From positions 1-64,000 of the forward strand of contig JBBSUC010000008.1 in the NCBI GenBank assembly GCA_038235275.1: a DNA stretch of 64,000 nucleotides. The letters are read 5' to 3'. Positions 18,415 to 26,647 of the stretch are shown here, piece after piece. The notes below the pieces were generated by a model. It did no database searches, was not told the DNA's origin, and saw nothing but the letters and a program-made list of their open reading frames with translations. Origin of the DNA: Persicitalea sp038235275 (GTDB lineage Bacteria; Bacteroidota; Bacteroidia; Cytophagales; Spirosomataceae). Every line of letters starts with the position of its first letter. Within the stretch, counting starts at the first letter, position 1. The position numbers and the translations under genes are program-made.

Positions 18415-19169
18415 TGATGAAGGAACCCGTCACCATCCTCATTCCGGTTTTTAGCCTGCCACTCACGGCGGTGGCCATGAATTCGCTGGCTACGGTGCAG
18501 GCGCATCTGGGTGATTTTCCGATTACGTTCATTAAGGGAGAAAGCCTCACGCAAATTGAAGAACTAGCCGAATTTTGCCCGTCGGCAGACTTCGTTTCCT
18601 TCGATGACCGCTACTTTTCCAGCCGATCGGGTTACGCTAAACTATTATTAGGAACTGAGTTGTACCAATATTTTGGCTGGAGCCGCTACCTTTTGATTTG
18701 TGAGATGAATACGATCATCAACCGCAATGAACTTGCCTATTGGTGCCGACAAGGCTACGATTTCATTCAGCCTTTTCCTGATTTTAGGGTTCAAAATTCG
18801 GCGGATCTAGGTTTCAAAAAGCGCTTTGACACCCGAACCTTTGTTCAACAGAAAGACCCTGAAATGAAAGTTTTTGGCCAAGTCAGCGGCATTTCCCTAA
18901 GAAATAACGAGGCTTTTCTGAAGTTAACGAATCGCAAACGACGGGCCATTCATCGCTACCTTGTCTCGGCCTCCGATTTAGAAAACGACGCCATTTTCTG
19001 GGAATTTTACGTCAACCGCTGGTGGCCGGAATTGAATACGCCTAGGGCCTTGAGCCGAAAACGCTTTGCGCAATCTGCTATCTTTGCGGCTGAGAACAGC
19101 GGCGTTTCGGAAAAGTCCTTCGCCATTTCCGGGCTGACCAAGCCTCTGCCGCCCCCCGATATTTCATGA
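18414..19169 (+). CDS. DUF5672-like glycosyltransferase-related protein
   Basis: A 251-residue protein resembling DUF5672, a family found beside glycosyltransferases. Matching parts are SGYAKLLLGTELYQYFGWSR, YLLICEMNTIINRNELAYWC and GYDFIQPFPD. In the relatives I recall, a conserved Asp stands where this protein has Asn (EMNTII), so the metal site may be altered. It overlaps the gene before by TAATG and the one after by ATGA, so three genes form one tight unit. Biochemical role is unknown. Confidence 0.65.
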   Translation: MMKEPVTILIPVFSLPLTAVAMNSLATVQAHLGDFPITFIKGESLTQIEELAEFCPSADFVSFDDRYFSSRSGYAKLLLGTELYQYFGWSRYLLICEMNTIINRNELAYWCRQGYDFIQPFPDFRVQNSADLGFKKRFDTRTFVQQKDPEMKVFGQVSGISLRNNEAFLKLTNRKRRAIHRYLVSASDLENDAIFWEFYVNRWWPELNTPRALSRKRFAQSAIFAAENSGVSEKSFAISGLTKPLPPPDIS

Positions 19170-20134
19170 AAATTGCCTTCACGGTTTGCAACCGATATCA
19201 GTTAAGCCACGCTCTCGTCCTGGCGTCTTCTTTAAAAAAGCACAACCCCGACCGAACGTTTCTTCTGGGCTGGGTGGACCGGATGCAACTGCCGGAATTA
19301 CCGGATTGGGTCGAGGTCATCCCCGTTGGATCACTAGAAATAATGAACTGGGTGAGCATGGAGCAACGCTACTATGACTTCGAACTGGTAGCTGCCTGCA
19401 AGCCCTTCTTCGCTCGACATATTTTATCGGCGTTTCCCGAATGCGAAGAATTGGCTTTCTTCTCCCCTACCACGCAGGTATTCGATTCCTTCGATTTGAT
19501 AGCCGATCCGTCCGCCTTTTTGCAGCTTAGTCCGCAGCGGCTACGGCCTATCGGCCAACCGCTGGGCCGCCTCGACGACAAGCGCATCCTGAATACGGGA
19601 ATGTACCAGGCTTCAAGCTGGATATTGCACCCCGATGGACAGGAAACTAATATGCTGATTTGGTGGAGCGATCGAATGACCGACCGCGGCTTTCTGGACT
19701 TGTGCAAAGGAATGTGTTTGGATCAATTGTGGCTGAACTACTTGCCGATTTATCATGAGCGGGTAAAAACAATCCGAAATCTCGGCTGGAATTATGGTCT
19801 GAACGCCGTGCCGGGTTCCGGCTTCGTGCTTACCGACGGTAAATACACGGTCGATGAAAACCCACTGATTACCCTGGATTTCGCGGGATTGGAAGGCCAC
19901 CATCCGGTCTGGTCCGACCATTCGGATTTGGTAAAAGATCGCGCCCTCTGGCCAGATTTGCACAATTCCTACCTCAGCTTACTACACAAACATAAGATGC
20001 CGATTAAGGATCTAAGCCTGCCTTATGGCCAAGCCGCGCCCATCAGGTCCGACCGCCGCTATCGCAAACGGGTGGTTCAATTCCTGAATAAAGTTATCTC
20101 CCGCATCGATACCTTCGACTGGACTTACAATTGA
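19166..20134 (+). CDS. GT8-like transferase paralogue lacking the DxD motif
   Basis: A 322-residue relative of the protein at 17434: FTVCNRYQLSHALVLASSL at the start, CKPFFARHIL, LNTGMYQASS and DQLWLNYLP align with the first copy. Where copy 1 has YFDPDIIVF, this one has FFSPTTQVF (residues 99-107), so both acidic residues are gone. It may be a non-catalytic partner or use a different mechanism. ATGA overlap with the DUF5672 gene implies co-expression. Confidence 0.7.
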   Translation: MKIAFTVCNRYQLSHALVLASSLKKHNPDRTFLLGWVDRMQLPELPDWVEVIPVGSLEIMNWVSMEQRYYDFELVAACKPFFARHILSAFPECEELAFFSPTTQVFDSFDLIADPSAFLQLSPQRLRPIGQPLGRLDDKRILNTGMYQASSWILHPDGQETNMLIWWSDRMTDRGFLDLCKGMCLDQLWLNYLPIYHERVKTIRNLGWNYGLNAVPGSGFVLTDGKYTVDENPLITLDFAGLEGHHPVWSDHSDLVKDRALWPDLHNSYLSLLHKHKMPIKDLSLPYGQAAPIRSDRRYRKRVVQFLNKVISRIDTFDWTYN

Positions 20135-20160
20135 TTCGCCAACAAAATAGCTTACCTTTG
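20131..20160 (+). promoter_or_regulatory. Predicted promoter before the Wzy/WaaL-like gene
   Basis: TTG (20131-20133), a 19-base spacer and TACCTTTG (20153-20160) fit the Bacteroidota consensus. It lies about 80 bases before the ATG at 20241, at the point where the sequence becomes more AT-rich. Confidence 0.6.
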
Positions 20161-20240
20161 CTGCCGTTTTAGAAAAGTCGGTCAACGCAGGTTTTAAACA
20201 GCGCTACTATTTTTTACGATAGCAATCGGCCCCAGGAAAT

Positions 20241-21545
20241 ATGAGTGCGAGTTCGCTTTGGAAATTATTCAATTATCTAAGATACTCGGTGGGCATCTCA
20301 ATGATGTTTAACGGTTTCCCACTGGTGTTTTTTATAAGAGACACTTTGAGAATAGGACCTTCAAGTAACCTCTTTACTGCATTTTTCTTCGGGTTTGCCC
20401 TATTGCTGATGATCCCCACCCATCTGTTCGTTAGGCTTTACAAGCCTAATTTAAAACTGATGAATTATGCATTGCTTTTTCTGGGCATTTCATTCTATCA
20501 TTTTTTAGTGTTTAATAATTCCGGCACCGACCCCCTGGTAGAGTTTGGTAACTACTTTTTCACCGTAGCTTTTCTTTTCCTGATCATCCACGTTCCTAAT
20601 GAAGTGAAGGACACCCTTGTGCCAATCATTTTTCTTTTTGCGTTTTTTTCCAATCTTACACTGATTTATTCCTTATTGACGGATCCGAATTGGAAATTGG
20701 GGATGAGGGCCGCAGTGTCGTTTAGCAACACGAATGCCCAGGAGGGTGGCAATCCTCACATCGCTGCCAGAAATGGTTTAATATGTCTTCTCACAGCTTT
20801 AGTATTATACAGGAAATATAAAAATGTTTTATTAAAACTTTTTTTAATTCTCGCTGTCACATTGAGTCTTGCTGTGATTGTTTTATCTCAGGTGAAATCG
20901 GCCTTATTAGCTCTCGGAATGATGGCAGGCTTCTTCCTCTTATTTAACGCAAATGTTTCAAATGTTTCAAAAGTCTTCAAAGAATTATTTGTCCTAAAAA
21001 ATATATTAATCATAATATTAATAGTTGTTGGAGTAAATATTTTCCTAAGTAGGTACAGTGAACTATATAGCACATTATATGGGTATTGGGATAACTTCCA
21101 AGGGAAAATTTTCGACATATTTTTTACAGCCTTTGGACTTAAACTTACGGAAACGGCCTCAATTGATGCCTCAGCTATGTACCGCGTTTCGAGTTTTACC
21201 TATTTTACAAATGCCTTCGCTGATCCTAGTTTACTTATTATTGGCGGTGGTTATAAAAATATATATATGGATGTTCCCATACTTGAATCATTATTAAATC
21301 ATGGTATTTTTGGATTCATATTCTTTGGAGGATTTAATTTCTACCTAGTTGTCTATATGATAAAAGAGTTTAGAAAACCGACGAATGCGTTGACTCTTTT
21401 TCTGGCTTACTTTTTTGTATATTTCATTGTTGCATTAGTTTCTGGCGGAAGACCTTATGATGTTGCCTACTGGTTCCCTTACGTTGTTTTAATTCGATTC
21501 TTAGGCGTAAAATTTCTGGATAATTCAAATACTACACTAGCTTAG
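20241..21545 (+). CDS. O-antigen polymerase / ligase-like membrane protein (Wzy/WaaL type)
   Basis: A 434-residue protein with about ten to twelve hydrophobic helices and a larger loop near residues 260-340. The loop is followed by GGGYKNIYMDVPILESLLNH, resembling the NxxL/xxGx late region of Wzy_C proteins. It could polymerise repeat units or ligate glycan to lipid A core. Sequence alone does not separate these. The gene is visibly AT-richer than its left neighbours and has its own predicted promoter, which hints at separate acquisition. Confidence 0.7.
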   Translation: MSASSLWKLFNYLRYSVGISMMFNGFPLVFFIRDTLRIGPSSNLFTAFFFGFALLLMIPTHLFVRLYKPNLKLMNYALLFLGISFYHFLVFNNSGTDPLVEFGNYFFTVAFLFLIIHVPNEVKDTLVPIIFLFAFFSNLTLIYSLLTDPNWKLGMRAAVSFSNTNAQEGGNPHIAARNGLICLLTALVLYRKYKNVLLKLFLILAVTLSLAVIVLSQVKSALLALGMMAGFFLLFNANVSNVSKVFKELFVLKNILIIILIVVGVNIFLSRYSELYSTLYGYWDNFQGKIFDIFFTAFGLKLTETASIDASAMYRVSSFTYFTNAFADPSLLIIGGGYKNIYMDVPILESLLNHGIFGFIFFGGFNFYLVVYMIKEFRKPTNALTLFLAYFFVYFIVALVSGGRPYDVAYWFPYVVLIRFLGVKFLDNSNTTLA

Positions 21546-21547
21546 AT

Positions 21548-22453
21548 ATGAGAAAATTAATCAAAAGACTACCCTTGATAGGCCCACTTGCCATACGCTT
21601 AAATACTTTGATGACCCGTGTACCAGCAGGGCATTTTTACAGTCCAATCGTGTCTTCGGCTGAAATAAAAAGAAGGGAAGATCAGATCTATCCTACGCCT
21701 ACAAAAATTCTTCCTGGAATCAATTTAAACGAAACCAATCAGTTAAAACTTATAGAGGAAGCCTTTTCTAAATATGGCTTAGCCCACTCTTTTTCGCCTA
21801 CTCAGGTCGAAAATTCAAGATATTTTTATGAAAACAATTACTTCAAGCTTACAGATGCGACGGGTCTGTACATGATGCTTTGCCAATTTAAACCCAAGAA
21901 AATTATAGAGATAGGTTCTGGATTTTCTTCTGCAGTTACATTGGACACTATTGAATCATCCTTTGAAAATCAGCCAGAGATAACTTTTATTGAGCCATTT
22001 CCGGAAAGACTCAAAAGTCTCCTGAAAAGCACGGATAAAAATATAACAATATTTGAGAAAGATCTTCAAGACGTTCCGGTTGATTTTTTTAAAAGTCTGG
22101 AAGCAAATGATATTCTTTTTATTGATTCAACACACGTCTCTAAAACAGGTAGTGACGTAAACTACTTCCTCTTTGAAATATTTCCAGTTCTAAATCCCGG
22201 GGTATTAATACATGTACATGACATTTTTTATCCTTTTGAATATCCAAAAGATTGGGTAATATATGGAAACGGACGATTTGGTTGGAACGAGGCCTATATA
22301 CTAAGGGCCTTTCTCACCAACCAGAACAACTACGAAATTGTATTATTTAATAACTATCTACAGACTTTCCATGAAAAATGGCTTTCAGCAAATGTTCCTC
22401 CTTATTGCAATCATGGAAAAGGGGCGAGTATTTGGTTAAGAAAAATACAGTAG
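21548..22453 (+). CDS. Class I SAM-dependent methyltransferase
   Basis: A Rossmann-type methyltransferase (Methyltransf_24 style). The SAM-binding motif is KIIEIGSGFSSAVTL near residue 118, the acidic position follows in TFIEPFPERL, and motif IV is ILFIDSTHV. A conserved VHVHD-like segment (LIHVHDIFYPFEYP) fits the group seen in polysaccharide loci. It starts 2 bases after the Wzy-like gene and shares its AT-rich composition. It could methylate a sugar, possibly as a chain-terminating cap. Confidence 0.8.
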   Translation: MRKLIKRLPLIGPLAIRLNTLMTRVPAGHFYSPIVSSAEIKRREDQIYPTPTKILPGINLNETNQLKLIEEAFSKYGLAHSFSPTQVENSRYFYENNYFKLTDATGLYMMLCQFKPKKIIEIGSGFSSAVTLDTIESSFENQPEITFIEPFPERLKSLLKSTDKNITIFEKDLQDVPVDFFKSLEANDILFIDSTHVSKTGSDVNYFLFEIFPVLNPGVLIHVHDIFYPFEYPKDWVIYGNGRFGWNEAYILRAFLTNQNNYEIVLFNNYLQTFHEKWLSANVPPYCNHGKGASIWLRKIQ

Positions 22454-22455
22454 AA

Positions 22456-24162
22456 TTACTTTTTAGATAATTTGTAGCTATACAGAGTTTCACGCATTCC
22501 GTCTGAAAAAACCTTGATTGGTTCGAATCCATCGAGTGTCCGCTCAGTCACCAGATAGTCATATTTCCCCATTTTAAAATCGGCAATAGCTTCATCTACC
22601 TGCACACTGTGGCTGGCCAGAACGGTGTTGTCCTGGTAAACGTCGTAATCGAACTTTCGCGCCGGGGAGCGATCGAGGTACCTCAGTAGCAACTGGTACT
22701 GGGTTTCGTACAGGCGCTCGTCCTCAAAAGCAAACACGTACGCTATGTAAGGCAGCGTCCCGGCCTGCACCCGGCTGCTTTGACCGCCGATCAGGTAAGC
22801 GAGCTTCCGTACCATTTTTAATGTGTCCCCGTTTTGCGCCAGTTCCCGCTGTAGACACACCTGGTTTTTCGGCAGGTAAGTTTCTAAATCCGGGTGAACC
22901 AATAGCCGGGGGTTACCGGGCAGCGTACCGACCCACTCTGCGGCTTTCGCTACGCTGGAGCGCTGATGGCTGACTACCTGGGTTTGGTATATTTCGGCTA
23001 GGCTCGAAGCACCCAAGACCGCGACCAGCAGCCCAGCGACCAGACCACCCCGGGGAATTTTGGCGGTCAGAAAGCGAATACCTATTGCGGCAACTACTAG
23101 CGTGAACACTGCTGCCGGCAAGACGTGGGAACCATATATTTTCGGTGAGCGCAAAACCAGGAAGAGAAAAAGTAACCAGTTGACCACCATAAGCAGGTAA
23201 AATGCTTTTTTTTCCCTGATCAGTGTCCACCCGCCTAGTAAGCTAAGGGCTGCCCACCCGTAACTAACCGGGTTATTGAAATAATCTCCAATAAACGTTT
23301 CGTTGAAAGCCGTCGGCATGGGTTTGTCCTGCATCTTGGCTAAAATACCCCCAAAAAAAGACTTTAACACAACTAGGGGATCAGTAAGGATGAAAGGACA
23401 AAGAATTATGAACACCCCTGTCGTTAATAGCAGGGCTCGCCAGGTAAGCTGCCATTTTCGCCGGGGTGACAGAAAATATACCCCGCCCAGCACGATGGGA
23501 GCAACGAAAACGAAGAGGAGTCGTTCAGCCAGCACGATCCCGAAAAGTATCGCCAGGAGATAGCTTTCCCTAGAAGCGAGTTCACGGCTGAAAATCATCC
23601 GTACAATGATTAAGAGGAAAATACTACCTGAGAGTGCTTCAGGCCTAAGTACGGGGGCATTCACCCAGATAGTAGCCGAGCTAACGATGAGAATGGCAAG
23701 CACGTGACTGCCCGTACCAGCCAGAAGTGGGTGTGCACTCCGGTAGACGAAGCGAACGGTCAGAAAAATAATTATGCCCACTAACCCAAGCTGGACCATC
23801 CGCCCCAACAGCAGGAGATCCTGACGGTCGGTGAGATACTGAAAGGCCGCCAGATCGACCTGGGTGAATACATCGGCGAAACCAGAGATTCCGCCTATAT
23901 TCTCTATAATTCGATAAGCGGCGTCCAGACCAAAGAGTCCGAAGAAAATCAGCAAACTGGGGGAGGCAGGCCAGTCGAGACAGCGTGGGGTGTTGCCATA
24001 CCACAGGAAAATTCCCGAATCAGCAATGAAATTTTCGTCCGTGGTGTAATAGCCAAAAAACGGTGGAACAACGACACTTTCGTAAAAGGTAAAGGCCCAT
24101 AATAACCCCAGCAAGGCATAGGTAATTGCCCGGCCGAATCGGTTGGGATTGGGTAATTTCAT
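22456..24162 (-). CDS. GT39-like membrane glycosyltransferase or hypothetical membrane protein
   Basis: A multi-helix protein with an N-terminal membrane segment and a first loop containing YYTTDENFIADSG, similar to the acidic loop of PMT/GT39-type enzymes. About ten helices follow, then a soluble domain of about 150 residues (HPDLETYLPKNQVCL). ATG 24162 is preferred over TTG 24234 because the predicted promoter at 24222-24229 covers the latter. It is convergent with the methyltransferase, with 2 bases between the stops. Substrate unknown. Confidence 0.65.
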   Translation of the reverse strand: MKLPNPNRFGRAITYALLGLLWAFTFYESVVVPPFFGYYTTDENFIADSGIFLWYGNTPRCLDWPASPSLLIFFGLFGLDAAYRIIENIGGISGFADVFTQVDLAAFQYLTDRQDLLLLGRMVQLGLVGIIIFLTVRFVYRSAHPLLAGTGSHVLAILIVSSATIWVNAPVLRPEALSGSIFLLIIVRMIFSRELASRESYLLAILFGIVLAERLLFVFVAPIVLGGVYFLSPRRKWQLTWRALLLTTGVFIILCPFILTDPLVVLKSFFGGILAKMQDKPMPTAFNETFIGDYFNNPVSYGWAALSLLGGWTLIREKKAFYLLMVVNWLLFLFLVLRSPKIYGSHVLPAAVFTLVVAAIGIRFLTAKIPRGGLVAGLLVAVLGASSLAEIYQTQVVSHQRSSVAKAAEWVGTLPGNPRLLVHPDLETYLPKNQVCLQRELAQNGDTLKMVRKLAYLIGGQSSRVQAGTLPYIAYVFAFEDERLYETQYQLLLRYLDRSPARKFDYDVYQDNTVLASHSVQVDEAIADFKMGKYDYLVTERTLDGFEPIKVFSDGMRETLYSYKLSKK

Positions 24163-24171
24163 TCGGAGGAT

Positions 24172-24205
24172 TTTGGGGACTTGACGGAAAGTAATGGTAG
24201 ATTTG
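24172..24205 (+). promoter_or_regulatory. Predicted promoter of the SGNH gene
   Basis: TTTG (24172-24175), a 22-base spacer and TAGATTTG (24198-24205). It lies 34 bases before the ATG at 24240 and faces the minus-strand promoter at 24222-24229. Confidence 0.55.
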
Positions 24206-24221
24206 CGACCTGAATTTTCCA

Positions 24222-24229
24222 CAAAGATA
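24222..24229 (-). promoter_or_regulatory. Predicted -7 box for the GT39-like gene
   Basis: TATCTTTG on the minus strand is an exact TAnnTTTG match. The -33 box is not clear. Transcription would start near 24215, supporting the ATG at 24162. Confidence 0.45.
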
Positions 24230-24239
24230 ACCAAGCAGA

Positions 24240-25193
24240 ATGCTGAAACACGTTTTGCGTTTTTTAATTTTACTCGTCATTGTCATAGCGGCCGCAGAGT
24301 TGGTGCTTCGCAACAGATACGGCTTTCTCGATACCCCGCTCTATATTTCAGACCCTGACTTCGAATACATTTACGCTCCAAACCAGGATGTTTACCGCTT
24401 CGGCAACCACATAAGGACAAATGAATATTCAATGCGGAGCAATTCGCTGACGCCTGCTGACACAACGGTGATCCTACTAACAGGCGATTCCGTCGTGCTG
24501 GGTGGTAGTCTGACTGACAACGACAGCCTAGCCTCGACCAAGCTAGAGAGGCAACTCTCTCGTGGTTTAGGGCAACCAGTTAGAGTGCTGAACATTGCGG
24601 CGGGTTCGTGGGGAGCAGGCAATGTGGTGGGCTACCTTCGTAAATACGGCCTTTTTAATGCCGACTTGATTTGTCTGGTGGCAAGCAGCCACGATGCCCA
24701 TGAAACTCTGGATCCCAACGCCAACATTGTAGGAGTTAACCCCAATATGCCTGACAAGCAGTACAATTTTGCTTTGGAAGAATTATGGAAACGCTACATC
24801 TATCCACGTTACCTCCAAGGATTGGACATAAATAGTAACAGTTTTGCCCCAACTCAAAATTACCCTAAGCCGGGTATTCATAAAGACGGCAGCGAATTTG
24901 ATCCTGGGTTCGGACAACTAGCTGCGATGGCTCGTCAAGCGGATGTCCCATTCTTTATTCTGCTACATCCTGAGACCTCCGAAATAGAGGCTGGCCAGTA
25001 CAATTCCGATGGTCAACAAATCATTCAGTTTGCGAAAACTGAGAGTATTCGCCTTGTAAAAGAAATGGACCTCGGTACTTCCCACAAATACTACCGCGAA
25101 GGTGACGTAGTTCATTACAATGATAGTGGTCAAAACTTCCTAGCCGACAAACTCTATCCAGTGTTTCTGGAATACCTTAAATCAGAAAAATAA
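24240..25193 (+). CDS. Membrane-anchored SGNH/GDSL-type hydrolase-like protein
   Basis: An N-terminal hydrophobic segment (LRFLILLVIVIAAAELVL) anchors a soluble domain. SGNH landmarks are block I LTGDSVVLGG (Ser nucleophile), the Gly block NIAAGSWGAG, and the C-terminal DVVH (DxxH) with the catalytic Asp and His. Block III carries SSHDAHE instead of the usual GxND. Related proteins esterify or de-esterify sugars in polysaccharide loci, so an acetyl-handling role is plausible but not shown. Its TAA overlaps the next ATG. Confidence 0.75.
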   Translation: MLKHVLRFLILLVIVIAAAELVLRNRYGFLDTPLYISDPDFEYIYAPNQDVYRFGNHIRTNEYSMRSNSLTPADTTVILLTGDSVVLGGSLTDNDSLASTKLERQLSRGLGQPVRVLNIAAGSWGAGNVVGYLRKYGLFNADLICLVASSHDAHETLDPNANIVGVNPNMPDKQYNFALEELWKRYIYPRYLQGLDINSNSFAPTQNYPKPGIHKDGSEFDPGFGQLAAMARQADVPFFILLHPETSEIEAGQYNSDGQQIIQFAKTESIRLVKEMDLGTSHKYYREGDVVHYNDSGQNFLADKLYPVFLEYLKSEK

Positions 25194-26344
25194 TGCGCGT
25201 TTTAGTTATTCATACCCAATTGTGGGCGCATTACAAGTCTATTCTTTTTCAAGAGATAAATCGAGAATTAAAAAATCAAAACTCCGACAACGAACTACTG
25301 GTAGCTCAAATCGCATTACACGAACAGAGCAGATCCAATATGATCGATAGTGAGAATGAAGTCAGCTTCGATTACCCTTACCAGGTTCTCTATCCCCGAA
25401 GCCTTGATTCCATCACGTTAAAAGAACGGATTAAGGGCGTTTTTTCGGCATTCCACTCCTTTCGTCCTGATATTTTGAACATCACAGGCTGGTATGACCC
25501 CGCCCAAGTTGCTCTCGCTTTATATGCTAAGCTTAGGGGAGTAAAAGTGGTTATTTCGGTCGAGTCTTCTGAATCCGATAAGACGAGATCTATTCTTAAG
25601 GAATACACCAAGAAAGTAATACTTCGCCAAGCTGAAGCCTTCTTCTGCTTTGGCAAATCCTCAGTTAACTACCTAAGGTCGCTAGGCGTTCCAGAATACA
25701 AAATTGCAGTCAAGAAGGCTGCTGTGGTAGATAACCAGCGTATTTTGGTAGCTTATTCAAATGCAAAACAAAAGTTGGGAAATACTGCGTCTGAAAGTCA
25801 TAATTTTATATACGTTGGTAGACTGGCGGTTGAGAAAAATCTCAATACCCTTTTGTCTGCTTACCGGAATTTCATAAACTTAAATAAAAGTAGTTCTTGG
25901 GGATTGCTTATAGTGGGTGACGGTCCAATTAGAGGAGAACTGGAAAGCTACGTATTGAAATATAATCTAAATAGAGTTCAATTCGTAGGAGGTGTAGCTT
26001 GGCACCAAGTACCACTCTACCTGGCGAATGCTCATGTGCTGATACTACCGAGCATTTCCGAGCCTTGGGGGCTCGTAGTAAATGAAGCCATGGTTTGTGG
26101 AATGCCTGTAATTGTTTCTTCCAACTGCGGTTGTTCAGAAGACTTAGTAGAATCTGGCAATAATGGTTTTGTATTTGATCCTTTTTCAATAAATTCACTT
26201 GTTGAATCAATGTCATATTATTCCACTAATCCAAATGAAATAGTTGCCCAAGGCGAGTTTTCAAAGAAATTGATTGAAAGTTTTAATCCTCAGAAAGCAG
26301 CAGCGTCGATGGTAACATCTTTTAAAAGGCTACTTACTATCTGA
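25193..26344 (+). CDS. Glycosyltransferase family 4
   Basis: A 383-residue GT-B enzyme. Donor-binding features are FIYVGRLAVEKNLNTLLSAY, GDGPIRGEL and the EX7E motif in SEPWGLVVNEAMVCG, followed by SSNCGCSEDLV. The ATG overlaps the preceding TAA by one base, so it is co-transcribed with the SGNH gene. Sugar specificity cannot be told from sequence. Confidence 0.88.
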   Translation: MRVLVIHTQLWAHYKSILFQEINRELKNQNSDNELLVAQIALHEQSRSNMIDSENEVSFDYPYQVLYPRSLDSITLKERIKGVFSAFHSFRPDILNITGWYDPAQVALALYAKLRGVKVVISVESSESDKTRSILKEYTKKVILRQAEAFFCFGKSSVNYLRSLGVPEYKIAVKKAAVVDNQRILVAYSNAKQKLGNTASESHNFIYVGRLAVEKNLNTLLSAYRNFINLNKSSSWGLLIVGDGPIRGELESYVLKYNLNRVQFVGGVAWHQVPLYLANAHVLILPSISEPWGLVVNEAMVCGMPVIVSSNCGCSEDLVESGNNGFVFDPFSINSLVESMSYYSTNPNEIVAQGEFSKKLIESFNPQKAAASMVTSFKRLLTI

Positions 26345-26421
26345 ATCTGACGACGAATTACACATTACAGCCACCTACCACCAAATATGAAAATTAAAAC
26401 CGTCACTTCTGGGGCAAATAT

Positions 26422-26574
26422 TTACTTTACTAAAACCACACGTTTGTATTCTGTCTTCCAATCAGTAGAAGTGGCTTCTTTATCAAACAGAACCAAAAAG
26501 GTACCAACTGATTGCTCTGGCAGCTTCGGCTTTTCATTGAAATGGTCCTTAGATTTGTGAAGTAATCGTAAGCT
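26422..26574 (-). pseudogene. Remnant of a T9SS type A C-terminal sorting domain
   Basis: The minus-strand frame ending at the TAA 26422-26424 encodes LPEQSVGTFLVLFDKEAT followed by a tail ending EYKRVVLVK. This aligns closely with the end of the protein at 134-2353 (LPAHSVGTFVLLLDKEAT ... EFKRVIVVK). Upstream the frame closes at a stop at 26575-26577 and no sorting-domain start, signal peptide or body remains. It is therefore the last roughly 40-50 codons of a lost secreted-protein gene. With the 303-base gap 26345-26647, it marks decayed DNA between two GT4 genes; I see no intact gene in that gap. Confidence 0.8.
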
Positions 26575-26636
26575 TTAAAAATATAGGCTGGAATGTCAGG
26601 AAGGCAACACGGTATTTTTAGATTGGTGAAGTAATC
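26549..26636. repeat. Pair of 19-bp direct repeats
   Basis: Copies at 26549-26567 and 26618-26636 agree at 18 of 19 positions (TTAGATTxGTGAAGTAATC) and start 69 bases apart. They flank the region just upstream of the T9SS remnant and could be the footprint of the deletion or of a mobile element. Confidence 0.6.
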
Positions 26637-26647
26637 TGCACAATTTA

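Noticed and set aside
26385..26560. A small plus-strand frame starting MKIKTVTSGANIYF in the gap before the GT4 gene
   Set aside because: It is the opposite strand of the T9SS sorting-domain remnant, whose minus-strand similarity explains the open frame.
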